A stretch of DNA of 64,000 nucleotides from Clusia tigrina (taxonomy: Eukaryota; Arthropoda; Insecta; Diptera; Clusiidae), in NCBI GenBank assembly GCA_920105625.2, contig OV050030.1, positions 74,849,900 through 74,913,899 of the forward strand, given 5' to 3'. How positions within the stretch are numbered: the stretch's first letter is position 1; every line of letters begins with the position of its first letter. Shown piece after piece: positions 34,971 through 45,827 of this stretch. Below the pieces are notes generated by a model that saw only the letters and a list, made by a program, of their open reading frames with translations, made no database searches and was not told the origin of the DNA. The position numbers were made by a program, and so were the translations under genes.

Positions 34971-37706
34971 ATAGATTATAAAAAATCTTTTTTTTTTGAA
35001 GGAGATCAACTAACCTTTACTTCTGAAGTTAAACACGAAATTAAGACAACGACAAGTAGTCCAATTTTCTCTAAACTATATAGGTATCCTGAAGTATATA
35101 GAAACGAAGTCAATCAACAAATTGACGATATGTTAAAACAAGGAATTATTGTCCACAGTAATTCTCCTTATAATTCTCCGTTATGGGTAGTTCCAAAAAA
35201 AATGGATGCCTCCGGAAAGAGGAAATTTAGGGTAGTTATTGACTATAGAAAGCTCAACAGTGTGACAATCGATGACAAGTTTCCGATCCCAAACATGGAC
35301 GATATACTAGATAAACTAGGTAAAGCTATGTATTTTTCTACTTTGGATTTGGCAAAGGGCTTCCACCAAATCGAGGAGAATCCCGAAGATAGACATAAAA
35401 CCGCATTTTCGACCTCCCATGGTCATTATGAATTCGCAAGGATGCCATTCGGTCTAAAGAATGCACCTACGACTTTCCAAAGAATGATTAATTACGTATT
35501 AAAGGAATACATTGGAAAAATATGCTTCGTTTATTTAGATGACATATTAGTATTTTCCACAACAATAGAAGAACATCTTGAATCACTTAAGAACATTTTT
35601 AAGAGATTACAAGAAGTTAATTTAAAAATCCAACCCGATAAATGTGAATTTTTGAAACAAGAGAGCGAATTCTTGGGTCATATAATTTCAAGGGAGGGGA
35701 TAAACCCCAATCCAAATAAAATAGAGACAATAAAGAAAATTCAATTGCCAAGGAATCAAAAACAAATCAAGCAATTTTTAGGTATCACTGGATTTTATAG
35801 AAAATTTATTAGGGATTACTCGAGAATTGCGAAACCTTTAACCATATATTTAAAGAAGGATACTAAGCTTAATTTAGGGGATGAGGAATATATTGAGGCT
35901 TTTCATACATTAAAACGTCTTATATCATCGGATCCGATACTCATACATCCTGATTTCACAAAAAAATTCACTCTTACAACAGATGCGTCCAATTACGCAA
36001 TTGGCGCTGTTCTTTCGCAAAACTCTCATCCAATCGCCTATGCGTCGAGAACATTGAATACTCATGAAATAAATTACAGTACGATTGAAAAAGAATTACT
36101 ATCAATTGTTTACGCAGTTAACTATTTTCGCCCATATTTATATGGAAGAAAATTTGATATAGAAACCGATCATAAACCACTTATATGGTTATCGAACTTA
36201 AAAGAGCCAAATTCAAAGCTACAGCGCTGGAAAATTAAGCTAAACGAATATGATTTCGATATTAAATATATAAAAGGCAAATCAAATTATGTAGCAGATG
36301 GACTGTCCAGACTAGACATTAATCAATTAAATGACGAAGATGACACGAATGAAACTATTCATACCAGTAGAAATGAAGATAGTATATATTTGATTCCGAT
36401 ATCAGAAAAACCACTTAACTTATTCAAATTCCAAATAACACTTAAATCTGGTAGAAATTCTACTACAAAATCAAATTTCCTGAATAAAACTAGAGTAATT
36501 TTATCAAGAGAAAATTTTAACGATGAAGAAATACAAAAAATTATGAGCGAACTTCCATCAAAGGGACTTATAGGACTTCGTGTAGACGACCCTAGGAGAT
36601 TTGTTAAATTTCAAAAAGCATATAAGATTTTTCAGAATGAAAAACATCGAATTTATAAGTGTAGCAAAATATTGAAAGACATAAAAAATTTTGACGAACT
36701 AAAAGAACTCATTCTCACCGAACACACTAAAAACTATCATAGAGGAAGCGACGAAACGTACAAAGAAATCAAGGATATTTATTACTATCCAAACCTCTAT
36801 AAAGAGATAGAGAAGCTACTTGCTAACTGTCAGGTATGTCATTCTGCTAAATATGACAGAAGAAAAAGCCAACATCATCATTACCTAACAAAGACACCAA
36901 CAGACGAAAGGGAAATAGTAATGGTAGATATTTGGTATCCTGGATCAAAAAATAACATATATTTAACATTTTTAGATAAGTTTTCCAAGCATTTGGTTAT
37001 TAAGAAAATCAAGGATAGAAATCATACAACCCTAATAGACACATTTAAAGAATATTTTTCACACCAAGGAAAACCTTTAGTTATAAAAGGGGACGGAGAG
37101 TTTGGTAGCAAACTTATTCAGGAATTCTTACAATCGGAAAATATAGAATTAATTATTTCTCCAGCAGAATGCTCAAATGCAATATCTGATCTAAACAGAA
37201 CACATAATACATTGAACGAGCACTTACGTTTATATAACAGTAGACCGGAAAAGAAAGACCTTCCTTTACACACGAAAATTACAGAAATAGAATACATATA
37301 TAATAATACAATTCACTCTACCACGAACAAACGACCAATTGACTTTAAAAATAACAAAATAACACAGGAAGAAAAAATCAAAATAATAAACACAATGAAT
37401 AAAATAAAAGAAAAATCAAACATGTATTTAAATAAAAACAAAGGTAAAGAAGCCAATCTAATTGACCAACAGGATTATTTTGTAAGACAAAATTATAAAC
37501 ACACGTTTAATGTTTCTAAAACCCAGCCTCGATATACTCAAAAGAAACTTTATAAGGATAATAGATATTTTACATACAAAAATAATAATCGTCATATAAA
37601 AGTAGATAATAATTTTATAAAACCCCCTTTCAGGTATCAGAACAATAATTCTAATTCTATTAATGAGCCAACCGAGCCATCAACAAACAATCCAAATCCA
37701 ACATAG
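34971..37706 (+). CDS. pol: Pol (RT, RNase H, integrase), copy 3, full length after the UAA
   Basis: This enzyme makes and integrates element DNA. The frame is open for 911 codons after the UAA and is the same frame as protease. Numbering from the Met at 35130: RT blocks [28 protein letters not shown] and YLDD (135-138); RNase H D285 (TTDAS), E322, D347 and D390; integrase zinc finger H532, H537, C567, C570 (H-X4-H-X29-C-X2-C); integrase catalytic D600 and D655. The third catalytic acid is expected in a motif like xVERxH, but here it reads DLNRTH with Asn689 (37194-37196). Private replacements lie at the VKFQK and IYLTF stretches. The C-terminal part is Asn/Lys-rich and overlaps env. Confidence 0.92.
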   Translation: MDYKKSFFFEGDQLTFTSEVKHEIKTTTSSPIFSKLYRYPEVYRNEVNQQIDDMLKQGIIVHSNSPYNSPLWVVPKKMDASGKRKFRVVIDYRKLNSVTIDDKFPIPNMDDILDKLGKAMYFSTLDLAKGFHQIEENPEDRHKTAFSTSHGHYEFARMPFGLKNAPTTFQRMINYVLKEYIGKICFVYLDDILVFSTTIEEHLESLKNIFKRLQEVNLKIQPDKCEFLKQESEFLGHIISREGINPNPNKIETIKKIQLPRNQKQIKQFLGITGFYRKFIRDYSRIAKPLTIYLKKDTKLNLGDEEYIEAFHTLKRLISSDPILIHPDFTKKFTLTTDASNYAIGAVLSQNSHPIAYASRTLNTHEINYSTIEKELLSIVYAVNYFRPYLYGRKFDIETDHKPLIWLSNLKEPNSKLQRWKIKLNEYDFDIKYIKGKSNYVADGLSRLDINQLNDEDDTNETIHTSRNEDSIYLIPISEKPLNLFKFQITLKSGRNSTTKSNFLNKTRVILSRENFNDEEIQKIMSELPSKGLIGLRVDDPRRFVKFQKAYKIFQNEKHRIYKCSKILKDIKNFDELKELILTEHTKNYHRGSDETYKEIKDIYYYPNLYKEIEKLLANCQVCHSAKYDRRKSQHHHYLTKTPTDEREIVMVDIWYPGSKNNIYLTFLDKFSKHLVIKKIKDRNHTTLIDTFKEYFSHQGKPLVIKGDGEFGSKLIQEFLQSENIELIISPAECSNAISDLNRTHNTLNEHLRLYNSRPEKKDLPLHTKITEIEYIYNNTIHSTTNKRPIDFKNNKITQEEKIKIINTMNKIKEKSNMYLNKNKGKEANLIDQQDYFVRQNYKHTFNVSKTQPRYTQKKLYKDNRYFTYKNNNRHIKVDNNFIKPPFRYQNNNSNSINEPTEPSTNNPNPT
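37621..37634 (+). promoter_or_regulatory. Candidate env splice acceptor
   Basis: A pyrimidine-rich CCCCCTTTCAG precedes a G, with AG at 37632-37633, 29 nt before the first env AUG and inside the end of pol. The env frame is open from the acceptor to that AUG without an earlier AUG. Equivalent AGs are at 24996-24997, 31058-31059 and 44206-44207. Confidence 0.65.
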
Positions 37707-39261
37707 TCCCGCTCAGGAAAAAGGATATATTATAATTAAAAAGGAATATATTCAGATAATAAACGACTATAAAACAATTTTAAACATAGTAAATTTAACA
37801 ACAATTAGTCAGAGTGCTGGTATTATAGAATCTAGTATAATAGAGTATGAAAAATATTATACGAAGGACATAAAGTTGAACATTTTAAAAACTAGTTTTA
37901 AGAATCTATTAATTAATACAAATATACTTACAAATTTCGACAATAAAAAATTTAAAGTTAAACGCGCAGTAAATATGAGTAGCATAGATGAAAACTCGAA
38001 ATTTATTCCACAACAAATGCCTTCATTTGGACAAGCATTTTGGTCATGGAATGCAGACCTTGCTAAAGAAAGGGCTGGACTTATGAATGACGAAGACAGG
38101 AATCAAATTTATAAAGAACTTAATGCAATTAACGAAAATACATTTAACCTAGTAAAAAACAATAATAAACAATATAAGATTAATAAAGAACTCGATAATC
38201 AATTACAAGAAATTGCCACATACATTAATGCACAAACAGAAGAGATGAAAAAGAATATTAGGAATATAGAGAAAAATATAGGAGAAATTCAGGAAAAATT
38301 ATTAGCCTTCGATCAGTTTAACATAATAATGAATAATATTGATTCACTTACAAGATATACTGATTCAATAGTCAATTGTATTAATTATAAATACCTTAAT
38401 ATTATTGATCCAAAATTACTCACGTTTGAAGAAATTAACGAATTAAATATAAATAAAGAAATTTTGCCGTATATTAAACAGGATGCAATTTTAACAAAAG
38501 GACTTATCGCTTTTACTTTGTTAATTCCAAAAATAGAAATAAGCAAATTTGCTAAAGCAAAAATTGAACCTATACCTAATAAAGAAAATTATGAACTCGA
38601 TTTAAAAGATTCTGAGAAATTAATAATTATTAAAGGAAACGAAGTATTCGAAAACAATAAAAAAGATATTATTCATAAAGAAGAACTTAGATATCCAAAT
38701 AATGAATGTATAAAAAATCTACTTAAAGTAAATCACGTATGTAGCTATAAAAAAAATTTTGAAAGTAAAATAGTAAATATAAAACACAATGTAATTTTAG
38801 CAATTAATATAAATGAAATAATAAAACAAGATTGTCTTGAAAATGAAATAAGAATCCAAAATTCTAATATTATAACTTTTAATAACTGCAGTGTTACACT
38901 TTCAAATAAAACTTTTACATCTATTAATGAATATTATCATCCGATTGAATTAATTCCGATAAATCACTTAAACTCAATAAAGATATATGAAAAACCTATT
39001 CCAATAGAAAAACTGTATTTGGAGCATTTAGATAATATTGAAAAAATTAAATTGTTAACCTACCACAGAGAAAAACACGAAGGTTGGTTTGAAAAAATTA
39101 AGAAAACATTTATATCTGTTTTAATATTGTTAATTTTATTATATATTTTGAAATGTATACTTTTAAAAATTATATTAAAGAAATGTGGAAAACCAAATAA
39201 ATCCCCAGAGGTGATTCTTGTGGAGGGAGGAGTTATCCCCCCACCTAAATGCTATTTTTGA
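37663..39261 (+). CDS. env: Envelope glycoprotein, copy 3
   Basis: Complete envelope frame with the same product as copy 1 (sequon NLT, K-V-K-R cleavage site, helical stalk, transmembrane segment near residues 482-505). No signal peptide follows the first AUG. The hydrophobic stretch lies just before it, in frame, downstream of the acceptor. The protein would act at the cell surface or on particles as a membrane-fusion glycoprotein, as in other errantiviruses. The stop is at LTR4 position 31. Confidence 0.86.
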   Translation: MSQPSHQQTIQIQHSPAQEKGYIIIKKEYIQIINDYKTILNIVNLTTISQSAGIIESSIIEYEKYYTKDIKLNILKTSFKNLLINTNILTNFDNKKFKVKRAVNMSSIDENSKFIPQQMPSFGQAFWSWNADLAKERAGLMNDEDRNQIYKELNAINENTFNLVKNNNKQYKINKELDNQLQEIATYINAQTEEMKKNIRNIEKNIGEIQEKLLAFDQFNIIMNNIDSLTRYTDSIVNCINYKYLNIIDPKLLTFEEINELNINKEILPYIKQDAILTKGLIAFTLLIPKIEISKFAKAKIEPIPNKENYELDLKDSEKLIIIKGNEVFENNKKDIIHKEELRYPNNECIKNLLKVNHVCSYKKNFESKIVNIKHNVILAININEIIKQDCLENEIRIQNSNIITFNNCSVTLSNKTFTSINEYYHPIELIPINHLNSIKIYEKPIPIEKLYLEHLDNIEKIKLLTYHREKHEGWFEKIKKTFISVLILLILLYILKCILLKIILKKCGKPNKSPEVILVEGGVIPPPKCYF

Positions 39262-39514
39262 GTTTATTAAATAATGTTAAATTCCTGACCAAAGCAACGC
39301 CTTGGTCAGCATAAATAATTGTTTATACTTTGTTTCCGCTGCAACAGAACAGCTCGTATTACATCTGTATTATTCTAAGTATCCACACAGCGAGCGCTTA
39401 TCAGCAATTGTTTGTGTGAAGTAAGTTATTTTTAAGCTCCCACACTTTTTGTATCTTTAGCTTTAAGTCAATTTTGAACAAATAAAGTTTTCAGTCTTCA
39501 TACAAATATTAAGT
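39231..39514 (+). repeat. LTR4 (shared by copies 3 and 4)
   Basis: 284 bp, matching LTR2 and LTR5 throughout. AATAAA is at 39481-39486. It is preceded by the polypurine tract at 39222-39230 and followed by the primer-binding site. Confidence 0.93.
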
Positions 39515-39795
39515 GGCGCAGTCGGCTTAAGAACTGAATCGTGCTAACCGTAACCGATCTTAAGGTTTCGTAAAAGATACAGTTTCTATAAAAAATTATT
39601 AATAAAAATTAAACAGTTTAAAAGTTTCTATTAAAATAAATTTTAAGCGTGTTTTTATTAACTGTGTTTAAATAAAAACCCACACAAACAACAACTCTTA
39701 AATATAAACTCTCTTGAAAATTAATAAAACTATTCAAGTGTAGTAAATGGAATAACTATTCAAATAAAAAAAAATAAAACGTTTAAAATATTTGT

Positions 39796-39993
39796 ATGAA
39801 AAAGGAGGACTCAAAAACAAAAAACCAAAATTTAAACAAACAAAGTGAGAACAACAGGAAACAGGAAGGAAAATTTACACAACATTTGCAACAAATCCGA
39901 ATCAACAAAAATCAACAAGAAATAATCGGAGGAAGCATTATCGAAATAGTATTTGAAGACCAACCAAAGAAGATCAACCATGGAACCAAGTAG
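39796..39993 (+). CDS. Small upstream ORF, copy 4
   Basis: Same 65-codon frame and product as in the other copies. It overlaps the gag AUG at 39980. Confidence 0.38.
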   Translation: MKKEDSKTKNQNLNKQSENNRKQEGKFTQHLQQIRINKNQQEIIGGSIIEIVFEDQPKKINHGTK

Positions 39994-41059
39994 TTATTTT
40001 AATTATATGTCTAAGCGTATTGAACAAATCGATAGCTTTTATGGTGATTATTCAGATTTATTTAGGTTTTTAAATGCCGTCGAACGGTATAAAGAAATAA
40101 TGAATACATTAAGTGCTGCAGAACAAAAATTGCTTTTGTTTGGTATAATTGACAAAATAAAGGAGAGTGCTTATAGGGCTATTGAAAATGAATCATACGA
40201 AGATTGGAAGGATATTAAAAATATTCTTATAAATAATTTTCAAGATAGACAAAGTATTGAAAACTTAACTGCACAATTGAGAACATTATCGATGAGGGAT
40301 GGAATGACCATCCAGGAATTTTTAAAACAAATAGAAAACATACTGTGTAGGATAAATTCAAAAGTATTGCTAGAAACACTACAGGGAAAAGAATCTCAGT
40401 ATAGTAAAGAGTCGAATGAAAAATTGGCGATTCGTATATTTATGGATAAGATTCCAATAGGGACGAGGAACATATTGTTTGTAAGAGAACCAAAAACGCT
40501 TGCACAGTGTAAGCAATTAGTATTTGAGGCTAGGCATGAGCTTCTAGATAGAGATGGAAATTTTAAAAAGAATTCCAATTCGCTTTATTCAAATCAAAAT
40601 ATAGGTATATCAAAATCAAATAATAAATCAAATATAAATCCGGAAAATCAAAACACAAATCAATTTTATAACCCAAATTATAATCGACAATTAAACAATT
40701 ATAACAATAACAACAGAGACTTAAATCCTTCAAGAATCTTTAGAAATGCAAATAATAATAACCCATCTTTAAATGCTAGGAATTTTACAAATAATAACGT
40801 AAATCCTACAACGAATTTTAAAAACGTTTCCAATGTAAGAAACATTAACCCTACTGGAAATTATAGGTATAACCAAAATAACTATAATCAAAACTATCAG
40901 GAAACAAATCAGAGTGTTCGAAATAATAGAAGTCATGTAACAAGAAATAGTACAGAATCAATGGACGTAAACAATGTGTACGAAAATAACAACAGTGATA
41001 ATAAAAACAACACTCCAATAAATTTTTGTCTAGTGACACCGACAGACTTCCCTATATAG
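39980..41059 (+). CDS. gag: Gag, copy 4
   Basis: Intact 359-codon gag whose predicted product matches copy 3 (Asp in FQxRQ). The frameshift heptamer is at 41020-41026. Confidence 0.86.
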   Translation: MEPSSYFNYMSKRIEQIDSFYGDYSDLFRFLNAVERYKEIMNTLSAAEQKLLLFGIIDKIKESAYRAIENESYEDWKDIKNILINNFQDRQSIENLTAQLRTLSMRDGMTIQEFLKQIENILCRINSKVLLETLQGKESQYSKESNEKLAIRIFMDKIPIGTRNILFVREPKTLAQCKQLVFEARHELLDRDGNFKKNSNSLYSNQNIGISKSNNKSNINPENQNTNQFYNPNYNRQLNNYNNNNRDLNPSRIFRNANNNNPSLNARNFTNNNVNPTTNFKNVSNVRNINPTGNYRYNQNNYNQNYQETNQSVRNNRSHVTRNSTESMDVNNVYENNNSDNKNNTPINFCLVTPTDFPI

Positions 41060-41544
41060 TAATTAATACAAAAGTTAAACGTTTAAAATTTTTAATAGAT
41101 TCAGGTGCTTCCACAAGTCTTGTGTCACCAGGAATATGTAATGAAAAATATTTAATTCCATATCAAAATAATATAACTGCTCTAGGAAAAAATATCGAAG
41201 TAAAGAACATAGCTCAAATCCCATTGTTTAAAGAATTTAACCAGCCCAATAAAACTATGCAGCTAGTTGTATATAAGTTTTCTGATAACTTTGACGGAAT
41301 TTTAGGAAATAATTTATTAAAACCACTAAATGCTATAATAAACTATAAAGAAAGATTGTTAATAACAGATAAAGCGAAAATTTCCATTTGTTTTAATGAA
41401 GAGGAGGAAAATGAATCTCTTCTTTATTATGAACAAATAAATAGTGTAATAGAAATGGCTAATAAAAATGATGATATTTTTAATGGAAATTCGAATTGTT
41501 TTAGAACAGATCATCTTTTAGAAAATATAATAATAGAAAAATAA
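41026..41544 (+). CDS. pol: Protease domain, copy 4
   Basis: D-S-G-A motif present. It has Ile in LNAxINY like copy 3, but keeps Asp at FRTxH like copies 1 and 2. UAA at 41542-41544. Confidence 0.84.
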   Translation: MSSDTDRLPYIVINTKVKRLKFLIDSGASTSLVSPGICNEKYLIPYQNNITALGKNIEVKNIAQIPLFKEFNQPNKTMQLVVYKFSDNFDGILGNNLLKPLNAIINYKERLLITDKAKISICFNEEEENESLLYYEQINSVIEMANKNDDIFNGNSNCFRTDHLLENIIIEK

Positions 41545-44280
41545 ATAGATTATAAAAAATCTTTTTTTTTTGAAGGAGATCAACTAACCTTTACTTCTGA
41601 AGTTAAACACGAAATTAAGACAACGACAAGTAGTCCAATTTTCTCTAAACTATATAGGTATCCTGAAGTATATAGAAACGAAGTCAATCAACAAATTGAC
41701 GATATGTTAAAACAAGGAATTATTGTCCACAGTAATTCTCCTTATAATTCTCCGTTATGGGTAGTTCCAAAAAAAATGGATGCCTCCGGAAAGAGGAAAT
41801 TTAGGGTAGTTATTGACTATAGAAAGCTCAACAGTGTGACAATCGATGACAAGTTTCCGATCCCAAACATGGACGATATACTAGATAAACTAGGTAAAGC
41901 TATGTATTTTTCTACTTTGGATTTGGCAAAGGGCTTCCACCAAATCGAGGAGAATCCCGAAGATAGACATAAAACCGCATTTTCGACCTCCCATGGTCAT
42001 TATGAATTCGCAAGGATGCCATTCGGTCTAAAGAATGCACCTACGACTTTCCAAAGAATGATTAATTACGTATTAAAGGAATACATTGGAAAAATATGCT
42101 TCGTTTATTTAGATGACATATTAGTATTTTCCACAACAATAGAAGAACATCTTGAATCACTTAAGAAAATTTTTAAGAGATTACAAGAAGTTAATTTAAA
42201 AATCCAACCCGATAAATGTGAATTTTTGAAACAAGAGAGCGAATTCTTGGGTCATATAATTTCAAGGGAGGGGATAAACCCCAATCCAAATAAAATAGAG
42301 ACAATAAAGAAAATTCAATTGCCAAGGAATCAAAAACAAATCAAGCAATTTTTAGGTATCACTGGATTTTATAGAAAATTTATTAGGGATTACTCGAGAA
42401 TTGCGAAACCTTTAACCATATATTTAAAGAAGGATACTAAGCTTAATTTAGGGGATGAGGAATATATTGAGGCTTTTCATACATTAAAACGTCTTATATC
42501 ATCGGATCCGATACTCATACATCCTGATTTCACAAAAAAATTCACTCTTACAACAGATGCGTCCAATTACGCAATTGGCGCTGTTCTTTCGCAAAACTCT
42601 CATCCAATCGCCTATGCGTCGAGAACATTGAATACTCATGAAATAAATTACAGTACGATTGAAAAAGAATTACTATCAATTGTTTACGCAGTTAACTATT
42701 TTCGCCCATATTTATATGGAAGAAAATTTGATATAGAAACCGATCATAAACCACTTATATGGTTATCGAACTTAAAAGAGCCAAATTCAAAGCTACAGCG
42801 CTGGAAAATTAAGCTAAACGAATATGATTTCGATATTAAATATATAAAAGGCAAATCAAATTATGTAGCAGATGGACTGTCCAGACTAGACATTAATCAA
42901 TTAAATGACGAAGATGACACGAATGAAACTATTCATACCAGTAGAAATGAAGATAGTATATATTTGATTCCGATATCAGAAAAACCACTTAACTTATTCA
43001 AATTCCAAATAACACTTAAATCTGGTAGAAATTCTACTACAAAATCAAATTTCCTGAATAAAACTAGAGTAATTTTATCAAGAGAAAATTTTAACGATGA
43101 AGAAATACAAAAAATTATGAGCGAACTTCCATCAAAGGGACTTATAGGACTTCGTGTAGACGACCCTAGGAGATTTGTTACATTTCAAAATGCATATAAG
43201 ATTTTTCAGAATGAAAAACATCGAATTTATAAGTGTAGCAAAATATTGAAAGACATAAAAAATTTTGACGAACTAAAAGAACTCATTCTCACCGAACACA
43301 CTAAAAACTATCATAGAGGAAGCGACGAAACGTACAAAGAAATCAAGGATATTTATTACTATCCAAACCTCTATAAAGAGATAGAGAAGCTACTTGCTAA
43401 CTGTCAGGTATGTCATTCTGCTAAATATGACAGTAGAAAAAGCCAACATCATCATTACCTAACAAAGACACCAACAGACGAAAGGGAAATAGTAATGGTA
43501 GATATTTGGTATCCTGGATCAAAAAATAACATATATTTAATATTTTTAGATAAGTTTTCCAAGCATTTGGTTATTAAGAAAATCAAGGATAGAAATCATA
43601 CAACCCTAATAGACACATTTAAAGAATATTTTTCACACCAAGGAAAACCTTTAGTTATAAAAGGGGACGGAGAGTTTGGTAGCAAACTTATTCAGGAATT
43701 CTTACAATCGGAAAATATAGAATTAATTATTTCTCCAGCAGAATGCTCAAATGCAATATCTGATCTAAACAGAACACATAATACATTGAACGAGCACTTA
43801 CGTTTATATAACAGTAGACCGGAAAAGAAAGACCTTCCTTTACACACGAAAATTACAGAAATAGAATACATATATAATAATACAATTCACTCTACCACGA
43901 ACAAACGACCAATTGACTTTAAAAATAACAAAATAACACAGGAAGAAAAAATCAAAATAATAAACACAATGAATAAAATAAAAGAAAAATCAAACATGTA
44001 TTTAAATAAAAACAAAGGTAAAGAAGCCAATCTAATTGACCAACAGGATTATTTTGTAAGACAAAATTATAAACACACGTTTAATGTTTCTAAAACCCAG
44101 CCTCGATATACTCAAAAGAAACTTTATAAGGATAATAGATATTTTACATACAAAAATAATAATCGTCATATAAAAGTAGATAATAATTTTATAAAACCCC
44201 CTTTCAGGTATCAGAACAATAATTCTAATTCTATTAATGAGCCAACCGAGCCATCAACAAACAATCCAAATCCAACATAG
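41545..44280 (+). CDS. pol: Pol (RT, RNase H, integrase), copy 4
   Basis: Full-length frame after the UAA, with all RT, RNase H and zinc-finger motifs seen in copy 3. Private difference: Ser for Arg in KYDxRK just after the zinc-binding cysteines. The expected integrase Glu is again Asn (43768-43770). It has Thr and Asn at the VTFQN stretch like copies 1 and 2, so the copy 3 changes there are private to copy 3. Confidence 0.92.
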   Translation: MDYKKSFFFEGDQLTFTSEVKHEIKTTTSSPIFSKLYRYPEVYRNEVNQQIDDMLKQGIIVHSNSPYNSPLWVVPKKMDASGKRKFRVVIDYRKLNSVTIDDKFPIPNMDDILDKLGKAMYFSTLDLAKGFHQIEENPEDRHKTAFSTSHGHYEFARMPFGLKNAPTTFQRMINYVLKEYIGKICFVYLDDILVFSTTIEEHLESLKKIFKRLQEVNLKIQPDKCEFLKQESEFLGHIISREGINPNPNKIETIKKIQLPRNQKQIKQFLGITGFYRKFIRDYSRIAKPLTIYLKKDTKLNLGDEEYIEAFHTLKRLISSDPILIHPDFTKKFTLTTDASNYAIGAVLSQNSHPIAYASRTLNTHEINYSTIEKELLSIVYAVNYFRPYLYGRKFDIETDHKPLIWLSNLKEPNSKLQRWKIKLNEYDFDIKYIKGKSNYVADGLSRLDINQLNDEDDTNETIHTSRNEDSIYLIPISEKPLNLFKFQITLKSGRNSTTKSNFLNKTRVILSRENFNDEEIQKIMSELPSKGLIGLRVDDPRRFVTFQNAYKIFQNEKHRIYKCSKILKDIKNFDELKELILTEHTKNYHRGSDETYKEIKDIYYYPNLYKEIEKLLANCQVCHSAKYDSRKSQHHHYLTKTPTDEREIVMVDIWYPGSKNNIYLIFLDKFSKHLVIKKIKDRNHTTLIDTFKEYFSHQGKPLVIKGDGEFGSKLIQEFLQSENIELIISPAECSNAISDLNRTHNTLNEHLRLYNSRPEKKDLPLHTKITEIEYIYNNTIHSTTNKRPIDFKNNKITQEEKIKIINTMNKIKEKSNMYLNKNKGKEANLIDQQDYFVRQNYKHTFNVSKTQPRYTQKKLYKDNRYFTYKNNNRHIKVDNNFIKPPFRYQNNNSNSINEPTEPSTNNPNPT

Positions 44281-45827
44281 TCCCGCTCAGGAAAAAGGAT
44301 ATATTATAATTAAAAAGGAATATATTCAGATAATAAACGACTATAAAACAATTTTAAACATAGTAAATTTAACAACAATTAGTCAGAGTGCTGGTATTAT
44401 AGAATCTAGTATAATAGAGTATGAAAAATATTATACGAAGGACATAAAGTTGAACATTTTAAAAACTAGTTTTAAGAATCTATTAATTAATACTTACAAA
44501 TTTCGACAATAAAAAATTTAAAGTTAAACGCGCAGTAAATATGAGTAGCATAGATGAAAACTCGAAATTTATTCCACAACAAATGCCTTCATTTGGACAA
44601 GCATTTTGGTCATGGAATGCAGACCTTGCTAAAGAAAGGGCTGGACTTATGAATGACGAAGACAGGAATCAAATTTATAAAGAACTTAATGCAATTAACG
44701 AAAATACATTTAACCTAGTAAAAAACAATAATAAACAATATAAGATTAATAAAGAACTCGATAATCAATTACAAGAAATTGCCACATACATTAATGCACA
44801 AACAGAAGAGATGAAAAAGAATATTAGGAATATAGAGAAAAATATAGGAGAAATTCAGGAAAAATTATTAGCCTTCGATCAGTTTAACATAATAATGAAT
44901 AATATTGATTCACTTACAAGATATACTGATTCAATAGTCAATTGTATTAATTATAAATACCTTAATATTATTGATCCAAAATTACTCACGTTTGAAGAAA
45001 TTAACGAATTAAATATAAATAAAGAAATTTTGCCGTATATTAAACAGGATGCAATTTTAACAAAAGGACTTATCGCTTTTACTTTGTTAATTCCAAAAAT
45101 AGAAATAAGCAAATTTGCTAAAGCAAAAATTGAACCTATACCTAATAAAGAAAATTATGAACTCGATTTAAAAGATTCTGAGAAATTAATAATTATTAAA
45201 GGAAACGAAGTATTCGAAAACAATAAAAAAGATATTATTCATAAAGAAGAACTTAGATATCCAAATAATGAATGTATAAAAAATCTACTTAAAGTAAATC
45301 ACGTATGTAGCTATAAAAAAAATTTTGAAAGTAAAATAGTAAATATAAAACACAATGTAATTTTAGCAATTAATATAAATGAAATAATAAAACAAGATTG
45401 TCTTGAAAATGAAATAAGAATCCAAAATTCTAATATTATAACTTTTAATAACTGCAGTGTTACACTTTCAAATAAAACTTTTACATCTATTAATGAATAT
45501 TATCATCCGATTGAATTAATTCCGATAAATCACTTAAACTCAATAAAGATATATGAAAAACCTATTCCAATAGAAAAACTGTATTTGGAGCATTTAGATA
45601 ATATTGAAAAAATTAAATTGTTAACCTACCACAGAGAAAAACACGAAGGTTGGTTTGAAAAAATTAAGAAAACATTTATATCTGTTTTAATATTGTTAAT
45701 TTTATTATATATTTTGAAATGTATACTTTTAAAAATTATATTAAAGAAATGTGGAAAACCAAATAAATCCCCAGAGGTGATTCTTGTGGAGGGAGGAGTT
45801 ATCCCCCCACCTAAATGCTATTTTTGA
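44237..45827 (+). pseudogene. env: Envelope, copy 4, broken by an 8 bp deletion
   Basis: The frame is lost after about residue 85: copy 3 has two ATAC direct repeats, and copy 4 lacks one of them with the 4 bp between (8 bp, at about 44490-44493). The first frame stops at 44512. The downstream frame (from an AUG at 44541 to 45827) still encodes the fusion subunit from just after the cleavage site through the transmembrane segment. The acceptor at 44206-44207 and the hydrophobic leader are retained. Confidence 0.9.

Noticed and set aside
39231..39514. Independent insertion of copy 4 next to copy 3
   Set aside because: There is only one LTR between them and no target duplication or satellite sequence at the junction.
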